64,000 nt of DNA from Halanaeroarchaeum sp. HSR-CO (lineage in GTDB: Archaea; Halobacteriota; Halobacteria; Halobacteriales; Halobacteriaceae), in the NCBI RefSeq assembly GCF_024972755.1, contig NZ_CP087724.1:1922001-1986000 (forward strand). Direction: 5' to 3'. Each line of letters starts with the position of its first letter. Positions within the stretch are counted from its first letter, which is position 1. The notes beneath the pieces were generated by a model that saw nothing but the letters and a program-made list of their open reading frames with translations, was not told the origin of the DNA and made no database searches. A program made the position numbers and the translations under genes. This document shows, one piece after another, positions 1 to 9,447 of this stretch.

Positions 1-210
1 ACGCTCTCAGACGCGTTCGACGCGATCGAGATGGCCGTCGCAAACGGCTACGACCCGGTCATCTCCCACCGGAGCGGCGAAACCGAAGACGCAACGATCG
101 CCCACCTCGCCGTGGCGACGGACGCCCCGTACATCAAGACGGGTGCGGTCGGCGGCGAGCGAACCGCGAAGCTCAACGAACTCATTCGCATTGCCGAGGA
201 GGCACAATGA
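1..210 (+). CDS. eno: Enolase, C-terminal fragment (5' end outside window)
   Basis: Only the last 69 codons are inside the window. They carry the conserved enolase tail with a SHRSGETED motif and the [20 protein letters not shown] end, which in the family helps close the active site. Enolase interconverts 2-phosphoglycerate and phosphoenolpyruvate in the cytoplasm. The TGA stop overlaps the ATG of rpsB (ATGA), so the two are translationally coupled. Haloarchaea usually carry eno and rps2 at the end of a ribosomal-protein/RNA polymerase subunit operon, which fits. Confidence 0.93.
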   Translation, partial: TLSDAFDAIEMAVANGYDPVISHRSGETEDATIAHLAVATDAPYIKTGAVGGERTAKLNELIRIAEEAQ

Positions 211-920
211 GCGAAAACGAACCAACAGACGACACCGACCTCGAGGCTCCCGACGACGCGGAACCGGCAGCCGAGCCGGACGCCGCCGAGGACGCGGAGC
301 CACAAGAACAGCCAGAGGACGTGATGGCCGACGAGGACGCCGACCTGCTGATTCCCGTCGAGGATTACCTCGGCGCCGGCGTCCACATCGGCACACAGCA
401 GAAGACCAAGGATATGGACCGGTTCATCCACCGCGTCCGTACCGACGGTCTGTACGTCCTCGACGTGAGTACGACAGACAGCCGCATCCGCACCGCGGCG
501 GACTTCCTCGCGAACTACGACCCGGAGCAGGTCCTGGTCACGTCCTCGCGACAGTACGGCCGATTCCCGGCCGAGAAGTTCGCCGAGGCGGTCGGCGCCC
601 GAGCGCGAACGGGTCGTTTCATCCCGGGCACGCTCACCAACCCGCAGTACGACGGCTACATCGAACCGGACGTCGTCGTGGTGACCGACCCCATCGGTGA
701 CGCGCAAGCCGTCAAGGAAGCCATCACCGTCGGCATCCCGGTCATCGCGATGTGCGACTCGAACAACTCCACGAGCAACGTCGACCTCGTCGTTCCGACG
801 AACAACAAGGGTCGACGCGCGCTCTCGGTCGTCTACTGGCTTTTGGCCAACGAGACCCTCGACCGCCGCGGGGCCGAACCCGCCTACGCGCTCGAGGATT
901 TCGAAGACGACGAACTCTGA
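207..920 (+). CDS. rps2: 30S ribosomal protein S2
   Basis: A 237-residue protein. The first ~45 residues are an acidic, low-complexity extension typical of haloarchaeal S2. The S2 fold follows, starting at [17 protein letters not shown] and including [11 protein letters not shown] and the [10 protein letters not shown] segment that are diagnostic for archaeal S2/Sa. It binds the 30S subunit near the mRNA exit. The start codon overlaps the enolase stop by ATGA, indicating one transcript. The following gene is convergent and only 37 bases away. Confidence 0.97.
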   Translation: MSENEPTDDTDLEAPDDAEPAAEPDAAEDAEPQEQPEDVMADEDADLLIPVEDYLGAGVHIGTQQKTKDMDRFIHRVRTDGLYVLDVSTTDSRIRTAADFLANYDPEQVLVTSSRQYGRFPAEKFAEAVGARARTGRFIPGTLTNPQYDGYIEPDVVVVTDPIGDAQAVKEAITVGIPVIAMCDSNNSTSNVDLVVPTNNKGRRALSVVYWLLANETLDRRGAEPAYALEDFEDDEL

Positions 921-957
921 TCCGGCGCGGAACGTCCTTTCTGCGGTCGCCGATCGA

Positions 958-1770
958 TCAGCGCCGGCTCACGACACCGAGCTGGTGGTCGAATCCCTCG
1001 AAGAAGGCGAGACGACGGTCGAACAGGGACCGCCCGCCGGTGAGCGGGAACTGGTCGGTGGCCCGGTCCATCTCGGCCGAGAGGAAGAGTGCCGCCGGTC
1101 CCGGACCGGACGACTCGAGGCGATCCAGGAGTGGCTCGTCGGTGGGCTCGGCGAGGACGAACGCCTGCTCGGGGAACCACGCCATCTCGCCGAAGTGGGT
1201 GTCCACGTCGGTCTCCGGTTCGGGGAGTCTGTACAGCCGGGCGAACTGCTCGATGGCCGACGCGAGGTCCCGAACGGCGATGACGACCCAGCCGACACCC
1301 GAAAGTGGACTGCCGTAGAGCTCCGAGTCCGGAACCCGATACTCCCTCGGCGTTCGGTCGGCGATCAGGAACGGAAGCACCTCGCGCTCGTCGGAGCCGA
1401 GAAAGCCCATGTCCCACTCGACGTGGGTACCGTCCGGCCGATCACGGCTCGCTCGCTGTGGGCCGTCGACCCGGACGTCGTGGGTGATGAACCGCTGGAG
1501 CTCGGTGTGGACGCTTCCGGTCTGGACACACCAGGCACAGGGACCGTCACCTGCCTCGATCGCCGCCGGCCAGAAACCGGGCTCGCCCTCGCCGGTCGCG
1601 GCGATGAGTTCGACGTACGTCCCATCCGGCAACGGGACGAGGGCCATCTCGGTCGCTCCGTCACCGTGGGTGCCGCCGTACATGGGCGCAAGCCCCACTC
1701 GTTCGAACCGGGCGATGGCCTCGTCGAGGTCGCGGACGGCGTAGGGGACGTGGTCGACGACGGGTCGCAT
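958..1770 (-). CDS. VOC (glyoxalase-like) domain protein
   Basis: A 270-residue protein beginning with HVPYAVRDLDEAIARFE, the beta-alpha start of a vicinal-oxygen-chelate module. A second such module starts near residue 165 (VGWVVIAVRDLASAIEQF). The closest pattern I know is the glyoxalase-like Glyoxalase_3 group; substrate unknown. I chose the start at 1770 over an upstream in-frame ATG at 1866 because the VOC strand begins there. A TATA-like box (CTTATCGG on the coding strand, ~1791-1800) lies about 26 nt upstream, suggesting a leaderless mRNA. It is divergent from mevalonate kinase and convergent with rps2, so it interrupts the usual rps2-mvk order. Confidence 0.75.
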   Translation of the reverse strand: MRPVVDHVPYAVRDLDEAIARFERVGLAPMYGGTHGDGATEMALVPLPDGTYVELIAATGEGEPGFWPAAIEAGDGPCAWCVQTGSVHTELQRFITHDVRVDGPQRASRDRPDGTHVEWDMGFLGSDEREVLPFLIADRTPREYRVPDSELYGSPLSGVGWVVIAVRDLASAIEQFARLYRLPEPETDVDTHFGEMAWFPEQAFVLAEPTDEPLLDRLESSGPGPAALFLSAEMDRATDQFPLTGGRSLFDRRLAFFEGFDHQLGVVSRR

Positions 1771-1829
1771 AGGCGACGATTCGCCGGCCAGACCGATAAG
1801 CGCCGGTGGTGCCCGTCGAAGCCGCATCC

Positions 1830-1837
1830 ATTTTAGT
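1830..1837 (+). promoter_or_regulatory. TATA-like box for the mevalonate kinase operon
   Basis: ATTTTAGT is centred about 26 nt before the ATG at 1859, the spacing expected for a leaderless archaeal transcript. It would drive mvk and the overlapping ipk. Confidence 0.5.
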
Positions 1838-1858
1838 GACCGGCGACCACCCATCGGT

Positions 1859-2845
1859 ATGGCCACCGCATCCGCCCCGGGAAAGGTCTACCTCTTCGGG
1901 GAGCACGCCGTCGTGTACGGCGAACCGGCCGTCCCCTGTGCCATCGAACGTCGGGCGACGGTGACGGTCGAGGAACGAGCGGACGACAGACTCCGAATCG
2001 ACGCCGAGGACCTCAGTCTCGACGGGTTCACGGTGGAGTTCAGCGGTTCGACCGACGAGAGTCCGTCCGTCGACGTCTCCGAGTCGCTACTCACCGCCGC
2101 GATGGGCTACGTGGACGCCGCGGTCGACCAGGCCCGTGACGCCGCGGACAGACCGAACGCGGGATTCGACGTGACCATCGACAGCGACATCCCTCTCGGA
2201 GCTGGGCTCGGTTCGTCGGCCGCGGTCGTGGTGGCCGGCATCGAGGCCGGTACCCGGGAACTCGGTGTGGAACTGTCCCGGGCGGAACTCGCCGAACGTG
2301 CCTATCAGGTCGAGCACGAGGTCCAGGATGGACAGGCGTCGCGGGCGGACACCTACTGCTCGACGATGGGTGGTGCCGTCCGGGTGGAGGGTGACCGCTG
2401 TGAAACCATCGAGGCGCCGGATCTCCCCTTCGTCGTGGGCTACGACGGGGGTGCGGGGGACACGGGCGAACTCGTCTCGGGTGTCAGGGCCCTCAAAGAC
2501 GAGTACGACTTCGCCGCGGACACCGTGACGGCCATCGGCGACATCGTCCGTCAGGGCGAGCGCGCCCTCGAGGCGGGCGACGTCGACGAACTCGGTCGGC
2601 TGATGGACTTCAACCACGGATTGCTCTCCGCGCTGGGCGTCTCCGCCCGGTCGCTGGACGCGATGGTGTGGGGCGCGCGCGAGGCGGGTGCGAAGGGGGC
2701 GAAGTTGACCGGCGCGGGTGGCGGCGGCTGTATCGTCGCCCTGGACGAATCGAGCGCAACGGAGACGGCCCTGGAGTACACGCCCGACTGCGAACAGGTG
2801 TTCCGCGCCCGGCTGGACAAGGAAGGGGTTCGGCTGGAACCATGA
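1859..2845 (+). CDS. mvk: Mevalonate kinase
   Basis: A 328-residue GHMP kinase that phosphorylates mevalonate with ATP in archaeal isoprenoid (lipid) synthesis. The N-terminus SAPGKVYLFGEHAVVYGEPA is the mevalonate kinase signature. The GHMP ATP loop PLGAGLGSSAAVVV lies near residues 111-124, and the C-terminal glycine-rich motif TGAGGGGCI near 288. Its TGA overlaps the ATG of the isopentenyl phosphate kinase gene, so the two sequential pathway enzymes are coupled. Confidence 0.96.
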   Translation: MATASAPGKVYLFGEHAVVYGEPAVPCAIERRATVTVEERADDRLRIDAEDLSLDGFTVEFSGSTDESPSVDVSESLLTAAMGYVDAAVDQARDAADRPNAGFDVTIDSDIPLGAGLGSSAAVVVAGIEAGTRELGVELSRAELAERAYQVEHEVQDGQASRADTYCSTMGGAVRVEGDRCETIEAPDLPFVVGYDGGAGDTGELVSGVRALKDEYDFAADTVTAIGDIVRQGERALEAGDVDELGRLMDFNHGLLSALGVSARSLDAMVWGAREAGAKGAKLTGAGGGGCIVALDESSATETALEYTPDCEQVFRARLDKEGVRLEP

Positions 2846-3585
2846 CCACGATTTTGAAACTCGGCGGCAGTGTCGTCACGAAAAAAGACAATCGCGAAAC
2901 GGTCGACGACGAGGCACTCTCCAGGGCGACGAGCGCCATCGCCGACGCCGGGGTCGACGACCTCGTGGTCGTCCACGGTGGCGGGTCGTTCGGCCATCCC
3001 AACGCGGCGGACCGCGACGTGAGTTCGGACAGCGGGACCCACGACACGGCGTCCATCCGTGCGATCCACCGGGCAATGGGCAGACTCGTGCGACGAGTCA
3101 CGGACGACCTCGGTGCTGCAGCGGTCCCCGCGGTCCCGGTTCGCCCCTTCTCGGCGGGCTATCGAACCGGCGAAGGCGACGTCGAACTGTACACCGATAG
3201 CGTCGAGACGATGCTCGAGGAGGGATTCGTCCCCGTCCTGCACGGCGACGTGTTCCCGACAGAGAAACGGGGCGCGACCATCGTCAGCGGGGACGAACTG
3301 GTCGTCGCGCTCGCGAAAGACCTCGACGCGGAGCGGGTCGGCCTGTGCTCGACCGTTCCGGGCGTCCTCGACGACGACGGCGACGTCGTTCCGCGTATCG
3401 AGCAGTATTCGGACGTGGCGGCGGTCCTCGGTGGAAGCGATTCCACCGACGTGACCGGTGGAATGGCCGCGAAGGTCCGAGCACTGCTCGATGCCGAGGT
3501 GCCTGCATCCATCTTCGGTCTGGGCGACCTCGAGGAGTTCCTGGCCGGTGGGGGTGCCGGTACGCTCGTTGGACCGGCCCCCTGA
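2842..3585 (+). CDS. ipk: Isopentenyl phosphate kinase
   Basis: A 247-residue amino-acid-kinase-fold protein converting isopentenyl phosphate to isopentenyl diphosphate, the last step of the archaeal alternative mevalonate pathway. Visible features are the N-terminal LKLGGSVVTKK phosphate loop, HGGGSFGHP with the His used by this family to select the substrate phosphate, and a C-terminal TGGMAAKV motif. An upstream in-frame start at 2668 was rejected because it lies inside mvk and precedes the kinase fold; the ATG at 2842 overlaps the mvk stop. Confidence 0.95.
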   Translation: MTTILKLGGSVVTKKDNRETVDDEALSRATSAIADAGVDDLVVVHGGGSFGHPNAADRDVSSDSGTHDTASIRAIHRAMGRLVRRVTDDLGAAAVPAVPVRPFSAGYRTGEGDVELYTDSVETMLEEGFVPVLHGDVFPTEKRGATIVSGDELVVALAKDLDAERVGLCSTVPGVLDDDGDVVPRIEQYSDVAAVLGGSDSTDVTGGMAAKVRALLDAEVPASIFGLGDLEEFLAGGGAGTLVGPAP

Positions 3586-3627
3586 CGGTTTCGGGGCGAC
3601 GGCCACCGGAAAGCGACAAACCCGCTC

Positions 3628-3784
3628 TTTTTAATAGATGGACACATACGTACCTGCAAAGAGGCCGTCGCGGGCGACAACGCGGCGGCGACCGACGGCT
3701 GCAAGACGCCGGGGACGCCGACGCCGAGCACGGGACGAGTTTCAGTACTGAGCGGGCCGCACAGCGGCTTTCAGTGATTCAACT
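3628..3784 (+). promoter_or_regulatory. RNase J promoter and long structured leader
   Basis: A strong TATA-like box TTTTTAATA sits at 3628-3636. Transcription would begin near 3658-3662, leaving a leader of ~125 nt before the ATG at 3785, long for a haloarchaeon. The leader holds a perfect 7-bp stem, GCCGTCG paired with CGACGGC (~3664 to 3703), and GC-rich repeats of GACGCCG. A 37-codon Arg-rich open frame (3638-3751) overlaps it but starts only 2 nt after the TATA box, so I treat this as untranslated leader. Confidence 0.5.
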
Positions 3785-5131
3785 ATGGAAATCGAAATCG
3801 CAACGATAGGCGGATACGAAGAGGTCGGACGGCAGATGACTGCCGTTCGAGCAGGAAGCGACGTCGTCATCTTCGACATGGGGCTCAACCTGTCGAAGGT
3901 GCTGATCCACGACAACGTGGAGACCGAGCGGATGCACAGCCTCGACCTGATCGACATGGGCGCCATCCCGGACGACCGCGTGATGTCCGAACTGGAGGGT
4001 GACGTGCAGGCCATCGTGCCGACGCACGGCCACCTCGACCACATCGGTGCCCTCTCGAAGCTCGCCCATCGGTACGACGCACCGATCGTCGCGTCGCCGT
4101 ACACCATCGAACTGGTGAAAGGGCAGATCGAGGGCGAACAGAAGTTCGGCGTCGACAACGATCTGGTCAAGATGTCGGGCGGCGAATCGATGGAGATCGG
4201 CGAGGGCCTCGAACTCGAGTTCGTCCACGTCACCCACTCCATCATCGACGCCATCAATCCGGTCCTCCACACGCCAGAGGGCGCAATCGTCTACGGCCTC
4301 GACAAACGCATCGACCACGATCCGGTCCTCGAGGACCCGATCGACATGAAGCGGTTCCGCGAGATCGGTCGCGAGGGCGAGGGCGTGCTCTGTTACATCG
4401 AGGACACCACGAACGCCTCGAAGAAGGGGCGCACGCCGAGCGAGTCGATGGCCCGGTTCCACCTCCGCGATACGATGAAGAGTATCGAGGATTACTCGGG
4501 CGGCATCGTCGCGACCACGTTCTCCAGTCACATCTCCCGCGTGAGCAGTCTCGTCGAGTTCGCCAAGGAGATCGGTCGCCAGCCCATCCTCCTGGGCCGG
4601 TCGATGGAGCACTACTCCGGGGCCGCCGAGCGCATGGGCTACGTGGACTTCCCCGACAACCTCGGGATGTTCGGTCACCGCAAGAGCGTCGACCGTGCGT
4701 TCAAGCGCATCATGAACGAGGGCAAGGGGAACTTCCTGCCCATCGTCACCGGCCACCAGGGGGAACCGCGCGCGATGCTCACCCGGATGGGCCGCGGCGA
4801 GACGCCCTTCGAACTGGAGAACGGTGACAAGGTCATCTTCTCGGCCCGCGTCATCCCCGAACCGACGAACGAGGGACAGCGCTATCAGGCCGAGAAGCTC
4901 CTCTCGATGCAAGGTGCGCGCATCTACGACGAGATCCACGTCTCCGGGCACCTGAGCCAGGAGGGCCACTACCAGATGCTGGACGCTCTCCAGCCCCAGC
5001 ACGTCATCCCGGCCCATCAGGACCTCAAGGGAATGGCCCCGTACGTCGACCTCGCCGAGAGCGAGGGCTACGAGATGGGGCGTGACCTGCACGTCACGCG
5101 GAACGGCAACCGCATCCAGCTCGTGGAGTGA
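3785..5131 (+). CDS. rnj: Ribonuclease J (metallo-beta-lactamase 5'-3' exoribonuclease)
   Basis: A 448-residue beta-CASP metallo-beta-lactamase nuclease. The catalytic zinc motif is HGHLDH at residues 81-86. Later metal and beta-CASP motifs include the SSHISR segment, SGHLSQEGH and the C-terminal PAHQD. Length and N-terminus ([15 protein letters not shown]) match archaeal RNase J, a 5'-3' exonuclease for RNA turnover. It lies between isoprenoid genes, an arrangement common in haloarchaea. Its stop is 1 nt before the idsA start, so the two share a transcript. Confidence 0.94.
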   Translation: MEIEIATIGGYEEVGRQMTAVRAGSDVVIFDMGLNLSKVLIHDNVETERMHSLDLIDMGAIPDDRVMSELEGDVQAIVPTHGHLDHIGALSKLAHRYDAPIVASPYTIELVKGQIEGEQKFGVDNDLVKMSGGESMEIGEGLELEFVHVTHSIIDAINPVLHTPEGAIVYGLDKRIDHDPVLEDPIDMKRFREIGREGEGVLCYIEDTTNASKKGRTPSESMARFHLRDTMKSIEDYSGGIVATTFSSHISRVSSLVEFAKEIGRQPILLGRSMEHYSGAAERMGYVDFPDNLGMFGHRKSVDRAFKRIMNEGKGNFLPIVTGHQGEPRAMLTRMGRGETPFELENGDKVIFSARVIPEPTNEGQRYQAEKLLSMQGARIYDEIHVSGHLSQEGHYQMLDALQPQHVIPAHQDLKGMAPYVDLAESEGYEMGRDLHVTRNGNRIQLVE

Positions 5132-5132
5132 G

Positions 5133-6185
5133 ATGACCCCCGAAGCACGTGAACAGACGGTTCTCGAGGCGGTTCGGAAGCGACGCGAACTCGTCAACGA
5201 TGCCGTCGAAACGGACCTGCCGATCACCGAACCAGAGCGACTCTACGAGGCGTCGCGGTACCTCCTCGACGCCGGTGGGAAACGCCTTCGACCGGCGATG
5301 TTGCTACTCACGGGCGAGGCGATCCTCGACGTCGAACCACTAACTGAGGACTATCGTGACTTTCCGACACTCGTCGACGACGAACCGCCGATCGACCTGA
5401 TGAAGGCAGCGGTGAGCGTCGAGGTCATCCAGTCGTTCACGCTCATCCACGACGACATCATGGATCAGGACGAGATGCGCCGGGGCGTCCCGGCCGTCCA
5501 CGTCCAGTACGACCCCGAGACCGCCATCCTCGCCGGGGACACGCTCTACTCGAAGGCATTCGAGATCATGATCGAGTCGGGGGCGCCCCCGGACCGCGCC
5601 ATCGAGGCACTCGACACGCTCGCCTCGACCTGCACCCGCATCTGCGAGGGACAGTCCCTCGACGTGGACTTCGAGACCCGCCCGACGGTGGAGACCGACG
5701 AGTACCTGGACATGATCGATCGGAAGACGGCGGTGCTGTACGCTGCGTCATCAGCGATCCCCGCGATCCTGCTCGGTGCCGACGAGGAGACACAGCAGGC
5801 CCTCACCGAATACGGACGCACGGTCGGCAAGGCCTTCCAGATCCACGACGACGTCCTGGACCTCACGGTGCCGAGCGAGGACCTGGGCAAACAGCGCGGC
5901 AGCGACCTCGTCGAGGGCAAGCGAACGATCATCACGCTCCACGCGCGCGAGCACGGCGTCGACGTGGAGAACCTCGTCGAGGCCGAGACACCCGAAGCGG
6001 TCACCGAAGCGGCGATAACGGACGCGGTCGCCACCCTCGAAGACGCGGGAAGCATCGAGTACGCCCGGTCGCTCGCCAGCGAATACGTCGAAGAGGGGAA
6101 AGACTACCTCCAGGTGCTCCCCGACAGCGAAGCACGGACGCGACTCGAACAGGTCGCCGATTACCTGATCGACCGCGGCTACTGA
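5133..6185 (+). CDS. idsA: Geranylgeranyl (prenyl) diphosphate synthase
   Basis: A 350-residue trans-prenyltransferase that condenses isopentenyl diphosphate onto allylic primers for archaeal lipids. GGKRLRP binds diphosphate (residues 49-55). The first Asp-rich motif is DDIMD at 107-111 and the second DDVLD at 239-243. Phe102 is the fifth residue before the first motif, a position where Phe favours a C20 product in an archaeal GGPP synthase; product length is therefore inferred. The start at 5133 directly follows the rnj stop. Confidence 0.93.
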   Translation: MTPEAREQTVLEAVRKRRELVNDAVETDLPITEPERLYEASRYLLDAGGKRLRPAMLLLTGEAILDVEPLTEDYRDFPTLVDDEPPIDLMKAAVSVEVIQSFTLIHDDIMDQDEMRRGVPAVHVQYDPETAILAGDTLYSKAFEIMIESGAPPDRAIEALDTLASTCTRICEGQSLDVDFETRPTVETDEYLDMIDRKTAVLYAASSAIPAILLGADEETQQALTEYGRTVGKAFQIHDDVLDLTVPSEDLGKQRGSDLVEGKRTIITLHAREHGVDVENLVEAETPEAVTEAAITDAVATLEDAGSIEYARSLASEYVEEGKDYLQVLPDSEARTRLEQVADYLIDRGY

Positions 6186-6249
6186 GGACTCGCTCGACCG
6201 TTCTCGCGGTATCGGACGCTATTTCACCCAGGAATCGGTAGGAGTGGGT

Positions 6250-6696
6250 ATGAAACTGCGGCGACCGCGTCGGCCACGCCAGTTTCGGCTGGCCGACACC
6301 GCCCAGCAGGTCGTCGGCGGGTTCCTCCTCGCGGGGCCGTTCGTCGTGACCGAGGAAGTCTGGACGCTCGCGGCGAACATGTCGGTAGCCCAGGCGGTGG
6401 CGACGATCGCACTCGTGTTCGCCATCGGGTACGCGACCCTCTACAAAGCGGATACCACCCGCGACCAGGACGAAGAGGAGGAGATCGCCGGCATCCCGCT
6501 GCGGTTTATCTCACTGATGGGCGTCTCGTTCGGGTCCGTGGTCATTCTGGCACTGTTGTTCGGTGCGCCGGCGACGTTCATCGACACGGCGGAGACCGAC
6601 ATCGGCATCGCTCGGATCACGTTCAACGCGGTCAGTCTTGGATCCGTCTTCAGTGTCGTCGGTGCGGCGACGGCGGACAGCGTCTTCGCGAAGTGA
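6250..6696 (+). CDS. DUF2391-type membrane protein
   Basis: About 148 residues with a basic N-terminus (KLRRPRRPRQFRLADTAQQ) and roughly four hydrophobic segments (near 22-36, 44-61, 84-103 and 120-140). The pattern QVVGGFLLAGPFVVTEEVW matches my memory of the DUF2391 integral membrane family; function unknown. An in-frame GTG lies two codons upstream at 6244; I prefer the ATG at 6250. It is separated from idsA by 64 nt and may be a read-through partner. Confidence 0.7.
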   Translation: MKLRRPRRPRQFRLADTAQQVVGGFLLAGPFVVTEEVWTLAANMSVAQAVATIALVFAIGYATLYKADTTRDQDEEEEIAGIPLRFISLMGVSFGSVVILALLFGAPATFIDTAETDIGIARITFNAVSLGSVFSVVGAATADSVFAK

Positions 6697-6742
6697 GCGG
6701 GTGAAACGCACCCAGGAAGAGTCGCCCGTACACGGTTCGGCG

Positions 6743-7591
6743 CTAGCGGTCCAGCAGCGCCCGATCCGCGTCGTCCAGTTCGATACCCGTGGCAGCGACG
6801 TTTGCTTCGAGATGCCGAACGTCACCGGTGCCCGGAATCGGGAGCGTCACCTCGCTGTGATCGAGGACCCAGGCGAGGGCGATCTGGAAGACGCTCGCGT
6901 CGTGTTTCTCGGCGACCGTCTCGGCCGCCTCCCGGGCCTCGTCTTCGATGGACCCCCAGTTAAGCGGTGCGTACGGGATGAACCCGATTCCCGCGTCTTC
7001 ACAGGCCGCCAGGACGTCGTCGTGTTCGCGGTTGACGAAGCTGTACTCGTTCTGGACCGTCGCGACGTCGACGATGTCCCGAGCCGTCTCGAGCTGGTCC
7101 ACGGAGACGTTCGAGAGGCCGACGTGGCGTACGAGTCCCTCGTCCTGCAACTCGGCGAACGCGTGCACCGACGCCTCGAAGTCGGTGTCCGGGTCGGGGC
7201 GGTGGAACTGGTAGAGGTCGATCGCGTCCACGCCGAGGCGATCGATGCTGGTCAACGCCTGGTTCCTGATGTAGTCGGGGTCGCCGTGGGCGAGCCAGTC
7301 GCCGTCCCGGTTGCGGAGGATACCGGCCTTCGTCGCGACGACCAGGTCGTCGCGGGTCGCGTCGAGGGCTTCGCCGATCAGGCGTTCGGAGACACCTGGT
7401 CCGTAGGAGTCCGCCGTATCGATGAAGTTCACCCCCAGTTCGTCCGCCCGTCGGAGGACGTCCCGGGCACGCGGCTCGCTCGGCGGGCGACCGATGATGT
7501 CCTCGCCCGTGATGCGCATCGCGCCGAATCCGAGTCGGTTGACCGTGAGTTCGCCGCCGATGTCGAACGTGTCGCGCTCGTTTGCGGTCAC
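6743..7591 (-). CDS. Aldo/keto reductase
   Basis: A 282-residue NADPH-dependent AKR-fold oxidoreductase. It carries NFIDTADSYGPGVSE with the catalytic Asp and Tyr, VATKAG with the catalytic Lys, the QFHRPDP segment in the place of the active-site His motif, and the C-terminal PIPGTG cofactor loop. It starts with GTG at 7591 (MTANERDTFDIG). The substrate cannot be deduced. It is convergent with the DUF2391 gene and divergent from gltX. Confidence 0.9.
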   Translation of the reverse strand: MTANERDTFDIGGELTVNRLGFGAMRITGEDIIGRPPSEPRARDVLRRADELGVNFIDTADSYGPGVSERLIGEALDATRDDLVVATKAGILRNRDGDWLAHGDPDYIRNQALTSIDRLGVDAIDLYQFHRPDPDTDFEASVHAFAELQDEGLVRHVGLSNVSVDQLETARDIVDVATVQNEYSFVNREHDDVLAACEDAGIGFIPYAPLNWGSIEDEAREAAETVAEKHDASVFQIALAWVLDHSEVTLPIPGTGDVRHLEANVAATGIELDDADRALLDR

Positions 7592-7689
7592 AGCTGGAGT
7601 GTCGACCGGCAGGCCGAAAACACTGTGGGCGTCGGCAGGGCCGTGGGTCGAACCGTTCGAGTTTTCTCCCGCCCACGGGAAAGAGGGGT

Positions 7690-9447
7690 ATGGACCAGGA
7701 CCTCCGCGAGCGAATCCAGCGGGAGGCCGAACGGAACGCCCTCTTCAACGCCCTCAAACACGAGAGCGAGGCGCAGGTCGGCGCCATCATGGGCCCGTTA
7801 ATGGGCGAGAACCCGGACTTCCGCCAGCATGGCGACGAGATTGCCGGAATCGCTGCTCCCGTCGTCGAGCGGGTCAACGGGATGGACCCCGCCGAGCAGC
7901 GCGAACGGTTAGCCGAACTCGATCCCGACGCAGTCGAAGAGCTCGACGCCGAGGACGAAGAAGATGCAAGGACGCTCCCGGACCTGCCGAACGCCGAGGA
8001 GTACGACGAGGTCCGCATGCGACTGGCCCCGAATCCGAACGGCCCCTGGCATCTCGGCCACGCCCGCATGCCGGCAGTCATCGGGACCTACAAGGAGCGC
8101 TACGACGGCTCGTTCATCTGCCGGTTCGACGACACCGATCCGGAGACGAAGCGACCGGACCTCGACGCATACGACCAGATCCTCTCGGACATCGAGTACC
8201 TGGGATTCGAGCCAGACGACGTCGTCATCGCGAGCGACCGACTCGACACCTACTACGAGTATGCACGAGACCTCATCGAGAAGGGCGGCGCCTACACCTG
8301 TAGCTGTCCGGGCGAGGAATTCTCCGACCTGAAGAACGCGGGGGAGCCCTGTCCCCACCGAAGCAAAGACGTCGAGACGGTGAAAACGGAGTTCGAGTCC
8401 ATGGTCGAGGGGGAGTACGACTCGGGCGAGATGGTCCTCCGGGTCAAGACCGACATCGAGCACAAGAACCCCGCCCTCCGCGACTGGGTCGCCTTCCGGA
8501 TGATCGACGTCCCGCATCCCCGCGAGACGGCCGCCGACTACCGGTGTTGGCCGATGCTCGACTTCCAGTCGGGGATCGACGACCACCGCACCGGCGTCAC
8601 CCACATCATCCGTGGGATCGACCTGCAGGACTCCGCGAAGCGACAGGGCTTCGTCTACGACTACTTCGACTGGGAGTACCCCGAGGTCGTCCACTGGGGG
8701 CACGTCCAGATCGACGAGTACGACGTGACCATGAGCACCTCCACGATCAAGGAGCTCGTCGACGACGGGGCACTCGACGGCTGGGACGACCCGCGGGCCC
8801 CCACGCTCCAGAGCGTTCGTCGGCGCGGGATTCGCGGAGAAGCCATCGTCGACGCCATGATCGAACTGGGCACCTCCACGAGCAACGTCGACCTCTCGAT
8901 GTCGAGCATCTACGCGAACAACCGCGAACTGATCGACGACGAGACCGACCGTCGCTTCTTCGTCAGGACCGACTTCGACGCGCGGGGCGGGGACGCCGAG
9001 GACTCCTTCGACGCCGTCGAACTTCCCGTCGAGGGCGGTCCATCGACCGCCACGCCACTCTTCCATCCGGACCACGAGGATCGCGGGGAGCGCGAGATCC
9101 CGGTCGGAGACGCCGTCCTCCTGGAGGTTCGTGATCTCCCGGCGGTCGGCGATCTGGTCTGGCTCAAGGGATTCGGCGCCGTGCGATACGAAAACGAGCG
9201 CCTGGTCGCTACCGGCGACGACATCGACGTGGTGCGAGACGGCGATGTGGACGTAGTTCACTGGGTGCCAGCAGACGAGAGCGTCCCGGTCCGGATGCGA
9301 ACGACCGACGGCGACGTTCACGGCTTCGCGGAGCCGGGCGTCGGGGACGACGACCCCGACGCGATGGTGCAGTTCGTCCGCGTCGGCTTCGCTCGTATCG
9401 ACCGCCACGACGACGAGGAGACGGTCGCCTACTTCGCTCACAGGTAG
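7690..9447 (+). CDS. gltX: Glutamyl-tRNA synthetase, archaeal type
   Basis: A 585-residue class I synthetase charging tRNA-Glu (and, in archaea lacking GlnRS, tRNA-Gln for later amidation). An archaeal N-terminal helical extension (~100 residues, ends LPDLPNAEEYDEVRMRLAP) precedes the catalytic domain. The HIGH-type motif is HLGH in NGPWHLGHAR, and the KMSKS position reads MSTST, as in the archaeal/eukaryal GluRS group. The C-terminal half is the all-beta anticodon-binding region. Start at 7690 is the ATG before MDQDLRERIQRE. It overlaps the convergent DUF456 gene by 10 nt. Confidence 0.95.
   Translation: MDQDLRERIQREAERNALFNALKHESEAQVGAIMGPLMGENPDFRQHGDEIAGIAAPVVERVNGMDPAEQRERLAELDPDAVEELDAEDEEDARTLPDLPNAEEYDEVRMRLAPNPNGPWHLGHARMPAVIGTYKERYDGSFICRFDDTDPETKRPDLDAYDQILSDIEYLGFEPDDVVIASDRLDTYYEYARDLIEKGGAYTCSCPGEEFSDLKNAGEPCPHRSKDVETVKTEFESMVEGEYDSGEMVLRVKTDIEHKNPALRDWVAFRMIDVPHPRETAADYRCWPMLDFQSGIDDHRTGVTHIIRGIDLQDSAKRQGFVYDYFDWEYPEVVHWGHVQIDEYDVTMSTSTIKELVDDGALDGWDDPRAPTLQSVRRRGIRGEAIVDAMIELGTSTSNVDLSMSSIYANNRELIDDETDRRFFVRTDFDARGGDAEDSFDAVELPVEGGPSTATPLFHPDHEDRGEREIPVGDAVLLEVRDLPAVGDLVWLKGFGAVRYENERLVATGDDIDVVRDGDVDVVHWVPADESVPVRMRTTDGDVHGFAEPGVGDDDPDAMVQFVRVGFARIDRHDDEETVAYFAHR

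Noticed and set aside
3638-3751. A 37-codon Arg-rich ORF before rnj
   Set aside because: It begins two bases after the TATA box, inside the region upstream of the likely transcript start, and its composition matches GC-rich non-coding DNA.
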